Source: Psychrobacillus antarcticus
Lineage (GTDB): Bacteria; Bacillota; Bacilli; Bacillales_A; Planococcaceae
Direction of reading: 5' to 3'
Assembly: GCF_029533155.1 (NCBI RefSeq)
Contig: NZ_JAIZDB010000002.1
Span: 157,285 to 221,284, forward strand
DNA length: 64,000 nucleotides
The translations under genes were made by a program, and so were the position numbers. The notes under the pieces were generated by a model that did no database searches, was not told the origin of the DNA, and saw only the letters and a list, made by a program, of their open reading frames with translations. Positions 9,838 to 17,590 of the stretch are shown here, in pieces; the stretch's first letter is position 1; each line of letters opens with the position of its first letter.

Positions 9838-10653
9838 TTAAAAATCATCTGCATTCAGTAAGATAAATTCTTTCACAAACGCTACAACTTCATCTATTGG
9901 TTGGTCTACATCATAGCCTATATGATAGATATTCCCTTTGTAGTATGTGTACAATTCATTTGCAGAAGTTACATTTACAGAAATGAGATTACTCATTTCA
10001 TCATAATTATAATAACGATAGGCAAGTGCATTGGGAGATGTACGAATTTGATGCATAAGATAGATCGATTCAGTTAATGATTCCATTTGAACAGGATTGC
10101 CTACCCCATCTTCTTTTAATTGGGTGAAGTCATTGCCTATAAATGGATTCATATCAGTATTACTCACAGAAATTATTATAAATTCAGTAATGGCTTTGTA
10201 TTCATCACGTTTATCAAACATGAACTGCGTTTCGAATCCTTTGTCACTTTCTACAATTATTACCGTTGAATCATATTGTTCAAATGGCATAGGTGTTTCT
10301 GGAAGCTTGATCGGAAATGAGGAAGCATATTCCTTTAAATCTACCGGTCGATAATACGTCAATTCACGATTAGCTTGATCATCGTAATGCCCAAACATTT
10401 CACTACTTGTAGCACCACCCAAACCCTCTATTTCAACCAAACTTTCCGGTAGGGAGGAATTAGTAAGAGGTAATGAGGGATTCACTACATTTAGTACAAA
10501 TAAAATCATAGCAATGGAGACAACCGTAATAGTTAATCCATATAAAAGACGGGGCGATTTCTTTGGCTGAAGCAAGTTTGTTCGTACATATTGTTTCACA
10601 GATTGCGTCTCATTAGTTAGATCCTGAAGCTCCTTTAATCGAAAGTTACCCAT
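9838..10653 (-). CDS. Single-pass membrane protein, candidate anti-sigma factor for the adjacent ECF sigma factor
   Basis: The 271-residue protein starts at an ATG with GGGAGG upstream and overlaps the 3' end of the ECF sigma gene by eight bases, so the two are translationally coupled. Residues 1-33 are charged and would lie in the cytoplasm. A single hydrophobic helix spans about 36-57 (YGLTITVVSIAMILFVLNVV). The remaining 210 residues would lie outside the membrane. The position and topology are those of an ECF anti-sigma factor, but the cytoplasmic part has no His-x3-Cys-x2-Cys zinc motif and is too short for a full ZAS fold. The external domain is not recognised; it could sense the signal. 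The anti-sigma role is an inference. Confidence 0.7.
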   Translation of the reverse strand: MGNFRLKELQDLTNETQSVKQYVRTNLLQPKKSPRLLYGLTITVVSIAMILFVLNVVNPSLPLTNSSLPESLVEIEGLGGATSSEMFGHYDDQANRELTYYRPVDLKEYASSFPIKLPETPMPFEQYDSTVIIVESDKGFETQFMFDKRDEYKAITEFIIISVSNTDMNPFIGNDFTQLKEDGVGNPVQMESLTESIYLMHQIRTSPNALAYRYYNYDEMSNLISVNVTSANELYTYYKGNIYHIGYDVDQPIDEVVAFVKEFILLNADDF

Positions 10654-11158
10654 TCAATAGCGCCTCCCAATCTGCCATTTTTAATTGTTCCCTCAAGCGT
10701 TCTCTTCCTTTATTTAGTCGGGATTTAATTGTACTTTCAGGTACTTTTAACAAAGAGGAAATTTCTTTTGATGTATATCCTTCAAAATAATAATAAGTAA
10801 TGGCTTCCCGTTGTTTAAGTGGTAAAGAGAAAATAGCTTCACTAATTGCATCTTTTTCTTCTTTTAGTATGAGGTGATTCGGGTCATGACCAGATTGCGA
10901 GAACATTTTTTCAACTATTTTCATTTTCCGATAATGCCAGCTTTTTAAGTGATCTTTGGATTGATTAATAACCATCCTCAACAAGTAGGGCTTCATTTCT
11001 TCATCGATTAATACAACTTGTTTATGATAAAACTTGATAAACACTTCCTGTACAATATCTTGTGCTGTATGTATATTGTGCGTGTAATAAAAACTTACTC
11101 GAAGCAATTCTTTTGTATATAGCTGCATGAGCCGCTCTAATTTATCTTCATCTATCAA
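10646..11158 (-). CDS. ECF-type RNA polymerase sigma factor
   Basis: The likely start is TTG at 11158, five bases after a run of seven G, giving 170 residues. An upstream TTG at 11197 is in frame but has no ribosome site. Region 2 is visible (THNIHTAQDIVQEVFIKFYH) and region 4 carries a helix-turn-helix (LPLKQREAITYYYFEGYTSKEISSLLKVPESTIKSRLNKGRERL). It would direct RNA polymerase to a small regulon, usually including its own promoter, and is probably held inactive by the downstream membrane protein. Confidence 0.9.
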   Translation of the reverse strand: MIDEDKLERLMQLYTKELLRVSFYYTHNIHTAQDIVQEVFIKFYHKQVVLIDEEMKPYLLRMVINQSKDHLKSWHYRKMKIVEKMFSQSGHDPNHLILKEEKDAISEAIFSLPLKQREAITYYYFEGYTSKEISSLLKVPESTIKSRLNKGRERLREQLKMADWEALLNG

Positions 11159-11460
11159 GAAATCCCCCCCTATTAGGAAAACGATTCTAATGTTCAAAAA
11201 GACGATTAAATAAAAAAAAAACTTATTTTCTTATATAACCTGATGCAACACAATTTTTGATACTTTACTCTCATTTTACATTATTTGAAATCTTTTTTTA
11301 TAAGTATAAGAAAAAAGAATATCAGTACGATTTAAATCATAATTGTTAAAGGTTTTATTGCATTCGCAATCGAACTAGAAGTATATAGATTTTTTTCAAA
11401 GGGCTGCTAACAACTTAGCCGTATAAATTATAAATAAGCTATTAGAAATGGGAGGACTAC
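11159..11460. other. Intergenic region upstream of the ECF sigma operon
   Basis: This AT-rich stretch of about 300 bases should contain the ECF operon promoter on the minus strand, but no convincing hexamers stand out. Its right end carries the GGGAGG ribosome site of the truncated gene start at 11461. Confidence 0.4.
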
Positions 11461-11523
11461 ATGTCATACGAAACAAAAGGATCTAAAAATCCAGATTTAA
11501 TAGTTTCCTGTCCAACAATCTAA
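11461..11523 (+). pseudogene. Orphaned gene start fused to the tail of a GNAT remnant
   Basis: GGGAGG lies five bases before an ATG that opens a 20-codon frame reading MSYETKGSKNPDL and onward, then stops. The ribosome site and codon use suggest a real gene start. The sequence after about 11500 is the reverse complement of the GNAT remnant's C-terminal coding region, so a rearrangement seems to have joined two unrelated gene ends. The original product is not identifiable. Confidence 0.4.
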
Positions 11524-11856
11524 ATGGATCGTCTTATTTCCTTCAAAAGAATATGCAAAATCCATGATTATTGAACTATAATTATTACCTTGGTATTCTG
11601 GTAGAATGGCAATTCGAGACAAGTAATAACTTTTAGAATCAATTGTTAATTCACTTAAACAATCTATGACGTTTAAACAAAAAGTCCCAACTATTTCTTC
11701 ATCTAACAATAATACATACGCATAATTTCTATTTATTTCGTTTACAACTTTATTTACATCCCAAGGATAATCCCATTGGTAAATCCCCTTTTTTTGCAAC
11801 CCAAGCGTGGGTTTATTTAATACTTCCAACACTTGTTGTTGATCGTTGAACGATAA
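11497..11856 (-). pseudogene. GNAT-family N-acetyltransferase remnant, both ends missing
   Basis: The minus strand encodes a GNAT-like core: LGLQKKGIYQWDYPWDVN near the start, a beta-strand pair EEIVGTFCLNV, and the acetyl-CoA region YLSRIAILPEYQGNNYSS followed by IHLDCWTGN. Homologues continue for another 25-30 residues after this Cys-Trp-x-Gly-Asn segment, but here the frame stops at once. Upstream coding-like sequence (SFNDQQQV) extends before the only GTG at 11832 and meets a stop at 11857-11859, so the authentic start is also gone. The arginine/glutamine-rich acetyl-CoA signature is reduced to QGNNYSS. Probably inactive. Confidence 0.65.
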
Positions 11857-11880
11857 TTAGTATGCAATTTCATTGATTCA

Positions 11881-12296
11881 ATGAGGACTAATGTGTTCAT
11901 AAGAAAAATAATAGCTTCTATTTGCACAATCATTATATCTTTACTTTTCATAGGTTTGATTTTTATGTTTTTAGAAGGACAGTACCATACGGGAGGTACC
12001 TGCGTTAATAGCTTATGCTAGTCTGTAAACGATACCAGATACTATTTATTTGGTGTTTCAGCATCAATTATCTCAGATAAAATGAATAAAAGTTTTATGC
12101 GTAAAAAAAGAGTAATCTCTTCGTTAATTACCCATATACTTCTAGGGACCAGTTTTGTGGTATTATTTATGCTGATTTTGATTCGAGGTTTATTTTTTTA
12201 GATTTCAATGATGGGGACTCTTATTTCTTAGGTGCATCCACACTTATCTCATTGGTTAGTTCGGGAATGAACGAGATTTTGAAAATATATTTTTAG
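11881..12296 (+). pseudogene. Broken small membrane protein gene (nonsense codon plus frameshift)
   Basis: An ATG at 11881 opens a frame beginning MRTNVFIRKIIASICTIIIS with a clear hydrophobic helix, which stops at TAG 12019-12021. The same frame continues beyond the stop as plausible protein (RYYLFGVSASIISDKM, then a second hydrophobic helix SFVVLFMLILI) until TAG near 12200. Coding then resumes in another frame (FNDGDSYFLGASTLISLV) up to 12296. Joined, these give a protein of about 138 residues with two or more membrane helices. The shift lies in a T homopolymer. No family was recognised. Confidence 0.55.
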
Positions 12297-12667
12297 GGAA
12301 ATTTAAAGTGGCTCCTGTGACAAGAGTAATGAGAGAATTTTAATGACGAAGAAATGTAATTTATGAATATAGAATGCACCCTATAATGATGATTTTAGAA
12401 GATGCGTGTAAACTATTTTTCGGGAAATAATTTATGTGAAGAATTTTTCTTTTTACCATTTTAATTTACTAAACGTCCAAAGGTGGTACTCATTAATTCT
12501 GAGGCAATAGCCACGAATAACAAGAAAACGATAGGCTTATCGATTTAGTTGAATTCTTTCAACCTCATTCGAAAAGCCTGTTTTTAATAGTTGTAAAGGA
12601 TAAATTTTCTTTTTGGTGAATATACACCTAAGTAATATAATTAAAAATTCTGATAAGGAGGAAAATT
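12297..12667. other. Intergenic region upstream of the carboxypeptidase gene
   Basis: No coding frame of note is visible. It contains a long hairpin terminator at 12533-12585 that probably belonged to the broken upstream gene, and the AAGGAGG ribosome site of the carboxypeptidase gene at its right end. Confidence 0.5.
12533..12585 (+). terminator. Long-stem terminator upstream of the carboxypeptidase gene
   Basis: AGGCTT pairs with AAGCCT, with CGA/TCG and GTTGAA/TTCAAC pairing inside, followed by GTTTTT. Confidence 0.7.
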
Positions 12668-14125
12668 GTGAATAAAAAATGGATGACAGTGGTGACGGCT
12701 TGGATGTTGGTTTTAGGTATGTTCAGTTTTCAGAATGTTGCTCAAGCAGAGGAATTAGTAGATAAAACGTTAAGCGATTCTATTACTAGTATTGTAGAAG
12801 AAAAATTAGCTGGAGCAGAAGTGAGCATTACTGTAAGAGAACGATTCTCTGGAGCAATAATCTATGACTACAAAGGTCTTACAACTGTAAAACCAGCATC
12901 TAATATGAAACTGTTGACCACTGCAGCAGCTTTAGATGTTCTAGGAAAGGATTACCGTTTTAATACAAGTCTTTATACTTCTGGGAAGTTATCAAATGGG
13001 ATTTTAAAAGGGGATGTCTATTTAAAAGGACAAGGTGATCCAACTTTATCAGTAGAAGACTTACAACAGTTCGCTGAAGAGTTAAAAGCACAGGGTATCC
13101 AAAAAGTGGATGGTCGGATTGTTGGTGATGACAAATGGTTTGACGATGATTTGCTAACACCGGGAATTTGGGTTGGGGACGAGTCTTATTATTACGCTGC
13201 TCCTATTTCCGCTTTAACTACTTCTCCGAACACAGACTACGATTCGGGTACGATTATTGTAGAAGCAATCGGGACTGTAGTTGGGGATTTACCGTCTATT
13301 AAAGTAACGCCGCACATTGGTGATTTACAAATAGTAAACGAAGCTCAGACAGTAGAAGCAGGAAAAACCAATACAGTAACAATTGAAAGATTGTACGAAA
13401 CAAACAAGATCGTCATTACTGGGAACCTTCCTGTCGATAAAAATAAAAGAGAATGGGTCACTGTCAAACATCCAACGACACATACATTGACAATGTTCCA
13501 GGCAGTTTTAGCTGAAGCGGGAATCGAGTATTCAAAAGAAAAAGTATTTACAGCTGCAACACCAAATAGCGCTCAACTCGTTGCCATGAAGCAATCGATG
13601 ACACTGGAGCAACTGCTAATCCCTTATATGAAACTAAGTAATAATGGTATTGCGGATATTTTAGTAAAAACAATAGGTAAAGTGAAAAATAACCACGGTA
13701 GCACAAAGGCTGGCTTAAAAGCTATACGAGAATATGGAGAATCCATTAATTTAAATATGACAGATTGGCAATTTGAGGATGGGTCTGGTATGTCTCATGA
13801 AAATAGGGTGTCGAGTTTATTAGTGAGTGAGTTGTTATATCAAGTGCAAGGAGAAGACTGGTTTACAACCTATTTTACTAGCTTACCAGTAGCTGCAAAT
13901 CCAGATCGATTGGTAGGAGGCACTTTAAGAAATCGATTAAAAGACCCACTAACAGCCGGAAAAGTATATGCTAAAACAGGCTCATTAACCGGTGTTAGTA
14001 CTTTGAGTGGTTATTTAGAAGCAAGTAGTGGCCAATCATACATCTTTAGTGTGTTAGTACAAAATAAATCGGGAGCTTCCTCGGCAATTGATGAAATTGT
14101 TAAGGAAATTGCAAGAGAATTATAG
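12668..14125 (+). CDS. dacB: D-alanyl-D-alanine carboxypeptidase/endopeptidase, PBP4 (peptidase S13) family
   Basis: A GTG start follows a strong TAAGGAGG site. The 485-residue precursor has a signal peptide ending near QNVAQA-EE at residue 28. The penicillin-binding motifs are intact: Ser-x-x-Lys as S78-N-M-K81 in KPASNMKLL, Ser-x-Asn as SNN in KLSNNGIAD, and KTG in YAKTGSLTGVS. The length and the inserted domain between the first two motifs match the S13 (DacB/DacC, PBP4) family rather than S11 (DacA). The enzyme trims or cleaves peptidoglycan side chains outside the membrane. The dacB symbol follows the family name; B. subtilis uses dacC for its S13 member. Confidence 0.92.
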   Translation: MNKKWMTVVTAWMLVLGMFSFQNVAQAEELVDKTLSDSITSIVEEKLAGAEVSITVRERFSGAIIYDYKGLTTVKPASNMKLLTTAAALDVLGKDYRFNTSLYTSGKLSNGILKGDVYLKGQGDPTLSVEDLQQFAEELKAQGIQKVDGRIVGDDKWFDDDLLTPGIWVGDESYYYAAPISALTTSPNTDYDSGTIIVEAIGTVVGDLPSIKVTPHIGDLQIVNEAQTVEAGKTNTVTIERLYETNKIVITGNLPVDKNKREWVTVKHPTTHTLTMFQAVLAEAGIEYSKEKVFTAATPNSAQLVAMKQSMTLEQLLIPYMKLSNNGIADILVKTIGKVKNNHGSTKAGLKAIREYGESINLNMTDWQFEDGSGMSHENRVSSLLVSELLYQVQGEDWFTTYFTSLPVAANPDRLVGGTLRNRLKDPLTAGKVYAKTGSLTGVSTLSGYLEASSGQSYIFSVLVQNKSGASSAIDEIVKEIAREL

Positions 14126-14196
14126 GGGAATAAAGTTAAGTCTATTACTTTATCAAATCTATGTTTAAAAAACAATAAAAGAATAGGAAGCAATAG

Positions 14197-14225
14197 AGGC
14201 TCATCCTTTGAGGATGGGCCTTTCA
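14197..14225 (+). terminator. Terminator after the PBP4 gene
   Basis: AGGCTCATCC pairs with GGATGGGCCT, including one G-T pair, across a short loop, followed by TTT. Confidence 0.8.
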
Positions 14226-14311
14226 ATTACAAATGAAGCAGATACCTTGAAGAAACATTTCATTGGCACTATTATCAAATGGAGACGTTTAAATGAAGGG
14301 AAGTAATACAT

Positions 14312-15319
14312 ATGAATATAAAAGTTCAGCCCATCCCAGTATCGGTTTTGGATTTAGTTGCTGTAAAAAAGGGACAAACAAATAAAGAAGCTTTTGAGGA
14401 TATGGTAAGTCTTGCACAATACGTGGAAAAAATAGGCTACAATCGATTTTGGCTAACGGAACATCACAATTCACCGAATGTTGTTAGCTCCGCTACTTCC
14501 ATTTTAATCGGCCATGTGTTGGAAAAAACAGATACTATTAAAGTAGGTTCAGGTGGAATTATGTTGCCAAATCATGCACCACTTGTTGTTGCAGAGCAAT
14601 TTGGTACACTTGAAAACCTTTATCCGAATAGACTCGATTTAGGACTTGGCCGCGCTCCAGGAACGGATATGCAAACGGCACATGCTCTACGTAGAACTAC
14701 ACAGGAAACTTCTTTTTCTTTCCCAGAAGATGTGGTGGAACTGCAAAATTACTTTAAATCTTTAGATTACCAAGGGGCAGTTCGCGCATTCCCAGGTGTA
14801 GGTGCCAATGTACCAATTTATATTCTTGGCTCAAGTACCTCAAGCGCGGAATTAGCTGCTCGTTTAGGGCTACCTTATGCATTTGCTGCACATTTTGCCC
14901 CACAGCAGTTGGAGATAGCGGTACAAATTTACCGAAATAAGTTTGTTCCTTCGGAGTATTTAGCAGAACCATATGTGATAGTTTGTGCAAATGTAATTGG
15001 AGCAGATACTAATGAGGAGGCGGAAAGACTATCTACTACTAGCGATCGTTTTTATTTAAATGTGGTAACTGGTAAAAAGAGTCCTTTGCAGCCTCCAGTG
15101 GATACTATGGAAGGTCTGTGGAACCCTTTAGAAGAAAATGCGGTCCGTAGAATGTCGACTTATACTTTTAAAGGCGACCGAAATACAATCACCGACCAAC
15201 TAAAAAAATTCTTGGGAGAATTACACGTAAATGAATTGATGGCTGTTACATATGTCTATGATCAGGAAGCTAGAAGACGTTCCTATGAAATATTGAAAGA
15301 AGCCGTTGACCAACTTTAA
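14312..15319 (+). CDS. LLM-class flavin-dependent oxidoreductase (luciferase-like, MsnO8 type)
   Basis: This 335-residue protein belongs to the bacterial luciferase-like TIM-barrel family. Visible signatures include RFWLTEHHN near residue 50, IKVGSGGIMLPNHAPLVVAEQFGTL, the LDLGLGRAPG segment, and IYILGSSTSSAELAARLGLPYAFA, which resembles the MsnO8 subgroup. These enzymes use reduced FMN from a partner reductase and oxygen to oxidise diverse small molecules. The substrate cannot be told from sequence. It is flanked by terminators on both sides and so is probably monocistronic. Confidence 0.9.
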   Translation: MNIKVQPIPVSVLDLVAVKKGQTNKEAFEDMVSLAQYVEKIGYNRFWLTEHHNSPNVVSSATSILIGHVLEKTDTIKVGSGGIMLPNHAPLVVAEQFGTLENLYPNRLDLGLGRAPGTDMQTAHALRRTTQETSFSFPEDVVELQNYFKSLDYQGAVRAFPGVGANVPIYILGSSTSSAELAARLGLPYAFAAHFAPQQLEIAVQIYRNKFVPSEYLAEPYVIVCANVIGADTNEEAERLSTTSDRFYLNVVTGKKSPLQPPVDTMEGLWNPLEENAVRRMSTYTFKGDRNTITDQLKKFLGELHVNELMAVTYVYDQEARRRSYEILKEAVDQL

Positions 15320-15336
15320 GTTTTGGCGCTATATGA

Positions 15337-15376
15337 AACATGACGTAATCCCTAAGGGACATCGTCATGTTTTTTT
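15337..15376 (+). terminator. Terminator after the LLM oxidoreductase gene
   Basis: AACATGACG pairs with CGTCATGTT across a loop of about 17 bases with an inner pairing, followed by a long T-run. Confidence 0.9.
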
Positions 15377-15645
15377 AATAAGATAGGAAAGTATATTAAA
15401 ACACCTCATGAACACCCGTTTTACAGGACTTTTAAGAACGATTAATGCTACTGATTTCCGTTTCATCTGTTTATTAAGCTCTGGGATATTGCATAGCCCC
15501 TCGTTTGGATGATCAGTGTAGTTCGAGTTAATGTGGGGATAAATCTGTCTGTTGAATTTAGGAATGAAATTGTGTAATGGTGGATGAAGATAGTAGAATC
15601 CCTTTTTTACTAGTGGAAATAAAGAAAAATAGTAAGTGTCTACGC
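15377..15645. other. Intergenic region left of repeat copy 1
   Basis: No gene is seen. GATAGGAAAGTATAT near 15382 recurs near 37067 immediately left of repeat copy 2, so the repeat unit may originally have begun here, with about 250 bases present in copy 1 and missing in copy 2. Confidence 0.4.
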
Positions 15646-15955
15646 AATAAAGAAGTGGAATAGCGAACGAAATTGCATCTTCGTGAGCCTCCTCTATTTT
15701 TAGGATAGTTTCTTTTCTCTAGTTAACAAAAGATGCACTAACCTGTTTCTAGAAGTTGTATAAGGGCGACGGACAGTCAATCGCCATAAGATTACCGAGA
15801 AGAAAAGATGCTGGTCGTGACTTCAGTCACGACCAGCATCTTTTAAAAAATCAAACGGTAATTATACAGCGCGATAAGTCTGTCCAAAGCACTTCGAAAA
15901 CAGTAGAAATAGGTTTAGATCCTAGAGGACTGGACGTTTTTTGCCCGTTTTTTTT
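15646..15955. repeat. Dispersed intergenic repeat, copy 1
   Basis: About 300 bases closely match 37098-37490, with a shorter partial match at 61428-61526. Shared blocks include ATAAAGAAG, GGAATAGCGAA, TTCTAGAAGTTGTA, GGGCGACGGACAGTCAA and CCATAAGATTACCGAGAA. The centre is a perfect inverted repeat: 20-base arms at 15803-15822 and 15825-15844 separated by TC. The shared right end runs from AAAAAATCAAA through GGTTTAGATCC to a GGAC...GTTT block. It encodes no convincing protein; the open frame across it is incidental to the palindrome. Confidence 0.85.
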
Positions 15956-16201
15956 AAAACTTTCCATAGCATAATAAAGATTAGTTAGCAGGATTTGGTA
16001 GAAAAATGTCGAAAAGTAATGTTAAGCGCGAATTAACCAATAAAAATTTTGGGTATTAGTAATATTGTTTACTGAACACTTAATAGAAACTGAATCGGTA
16101 TCATGTACCTGGCAAATAAACAATTTATGAGCACTAGGTCAGGTTGCTTTTCCAAACAAGTAATTCATACATAAAATAGAAGTATTTACATTTCTCTATT
16201 T
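15956..16201. other. Intergenic region between repeat copy 1 and the GH15 gene
   Basis: AT-rich, no coding frame seen. It leads into the cre-like site at 16202. Confidence 0.4.
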
Positions 16202-16215
16202 AGAAAGCGTTATCA
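16202..16215 (+). promoter_or_regulatory. Putative catabolite-responsive element (cre, CcpA site)
   Basis: AGAAAGCGTTATCA matches the cre consensus TGWAANCGNTNWCA at 13 of 14 positions, failing only at the first. It lies about 80 bases upstream of the GH15 start and fits CcpA control of glycogen-related genes. Binding is inferred. Confidence 0.6.
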
Positions 16216-16293
16216 AAGAATAGTTTGTCTAGAATAAATACAAATGGTTAACAATCACTATATAGTTGTAACTAATTAATGGAGGTCTCGAAT

Positions 16294-17316
16294 ATGAAAA
16301 TCAGCAATGCAATAGACGTTTTAGATGGTATGCGTTTACCGAATGGTGCATACACTGCCAGTATTTCAAAAGACTACCACTTTGTTTGGATACGTGATGT
16401 CGTATATACCGTTTTGCCATTTTTGCAAAGTAAATCTGATCGGTATGAAAAAGCCTATCATGCCTTATTCGACCTATTTAAAACATATGAGTGGAAAATC
16501 GACATTCACCGTGAAAAAAAACCGGTTTTTCTTTTTGAATATATCCACTCGCGGTATTCCACAGATTTAAAGGAAATGAGCCAAGAGTGGGGTCATGCTC
16601 AGAATGATGCAATTGGAGCTTTCTTATGGGGAGTAGGGGTGGGAGTGAATCATGGACATAAGGTTATACGTGATGAGCAAGATCTCGCAATTGTTGAGAA
16701 GCTAGTCGACTATCTAGAGTGCCTTCAATACTGGCAGGCAGTGGATAATGGAATGTGGGAAGAGAATATGGAACTGCATGCTTCCAGTGTCGGTGCATGT
16801 GTGGCAGGTTTGCGCGCAGTGAAAATGCTCGTAAATGTTAAGCAGGAACTGATTCAAAAAGGGGAAGAGACACTGCGTTTTCTGTTACCTAGGGAAAGTG
16901 AAACGAAAGAAACAGACTTATCCCTGCTTTCACTTATCTATCCGTATCGTATCGTAGAAAGGAAAACGGCGCTAAAGATAGTGGAGATGGTTTCTGAAAA
17001 GCTTGAGCGAACAAACGGCTGCATTCGTTATCAGAACGATCAGTATTATAACGAAGGCAGCGAAGCAGAATGGTGCTTCGGATTACCTTGGCTAGGATTG
17101 TGCTATTTTGAACTGGGCTTGCATGATAAAGCTTATGAATATGTAAATAAAACGGAACGAATCGTACCAGATAATTGGGAGGTTCCTGAATTATATATCG
17201 GCGGAAAAAATGTGCCAAATGGCAACACGCCACTAGCTTGGTCCGTTTCCTTGTCCTATATATTTTTAAACCGTATGATTAATACACCAGTTTCCCAATT
17301 AACAGGAAATGAGTAA
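16294..17316 (+). CDS. Glycoside hydrolase family 15-like protein
   Basis: GGAGG at 16281-16285 sets the start at ATG 16294 (340 residues) rather than the in-frame ATG at 16279 that overlaps the site. The protein has the (alpha/alpha)6-barrel motifs of GH15 and phosphorylase-kinase-like proteins: WIRDVVYTVLPFL near residue 33, WGHAQNDAIGAFLW near 105, GMWEENMELHASSVGACVAG near 155 and SEAEWCFGLPWLGL near 255. GH15 enzymes release glucose from alpha-glucans, and the Glu residues in WEEN and SEAEW are candidate catalytic acids. It lies just upstream of the glycogen operon but has its own terminator. It lacks a signal peptide, so it would act on intracellular glycogen or maltodextrin. Confidence 0.8.
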   Translation: MKISNAIDVLDGMRLPNGAYTASISKDYHFVWIRDVVYTVLPFLQSKSDRYEKAYHALFDLFKTYEWKIDIHREKKPVFLFEYIHSRYSTDLKEMSQEWGHAQNDAIGAFLWGVGVGVNHGHKVIRDEQDLAIVEKLVDYLECLQYWQAVDNGMWEENMELHASSVGACVAGLRAVKMLVNVKQELIQKGEETLRFLLPRESETKETDLSLLSLIYPYRIVERKTALKIVEMVSEKLERTNGCIRYQNDQYYNEGSEAEWCFGLPWLGLCYFELGLHDKAYEYVNKTERIVPDNWEVPELYIGGKNVPNGNTPLAWSVSLSYIFLNRMINTPVSQLTGNE

Positions 17317-17430
17317 GCTAAAAAACATGTAAAGTATGATGTGAGGGAGGACAGCTGATAACAAGTCTACGGATAATTGAAAATAGAATTTATAAAAGTT
17401 TCACATTTCACAATCAAACAGAATGTTACA

Positions 17431-17459
17431 AAATCCTTCATTTCTTGGAGGATTTTTTT
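17431..17459 (+). terminator. Terminator between GH15 and glgB
   Basis: AAATCCT pairs with AGGATTT across 11 bases, then a T-run. It separates the GH15 gene from the glg operon. Confidence 0.75.
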
Positions 17460-17590
17460 ATTTTCTATGGAATTGTAAAGTTTTTTAAAGATTTAAATAA
17501 TTTAAAGGTGTTTTAAGATTGATGACGAATAATTTAGGAGAAGAACTAGTAATTAAGGTGTAATAATCATAGATTGGAAGAGGTGTTGAA

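Noticed and set aside
12000..12300. Treating the broken membrane gene at 11881 as two small intact genes
   Set aside because: The downstream pieces have no starts or ribosome sites and read as continuous protein once the stop and the T-run shift are ignored.
15756..15974. A 72-codon frame across repeat copy 1
   Set aside because: It runs through the palindrome. The frame is not preserved in the equivalent part of copy 2, and there is no ribosome site.
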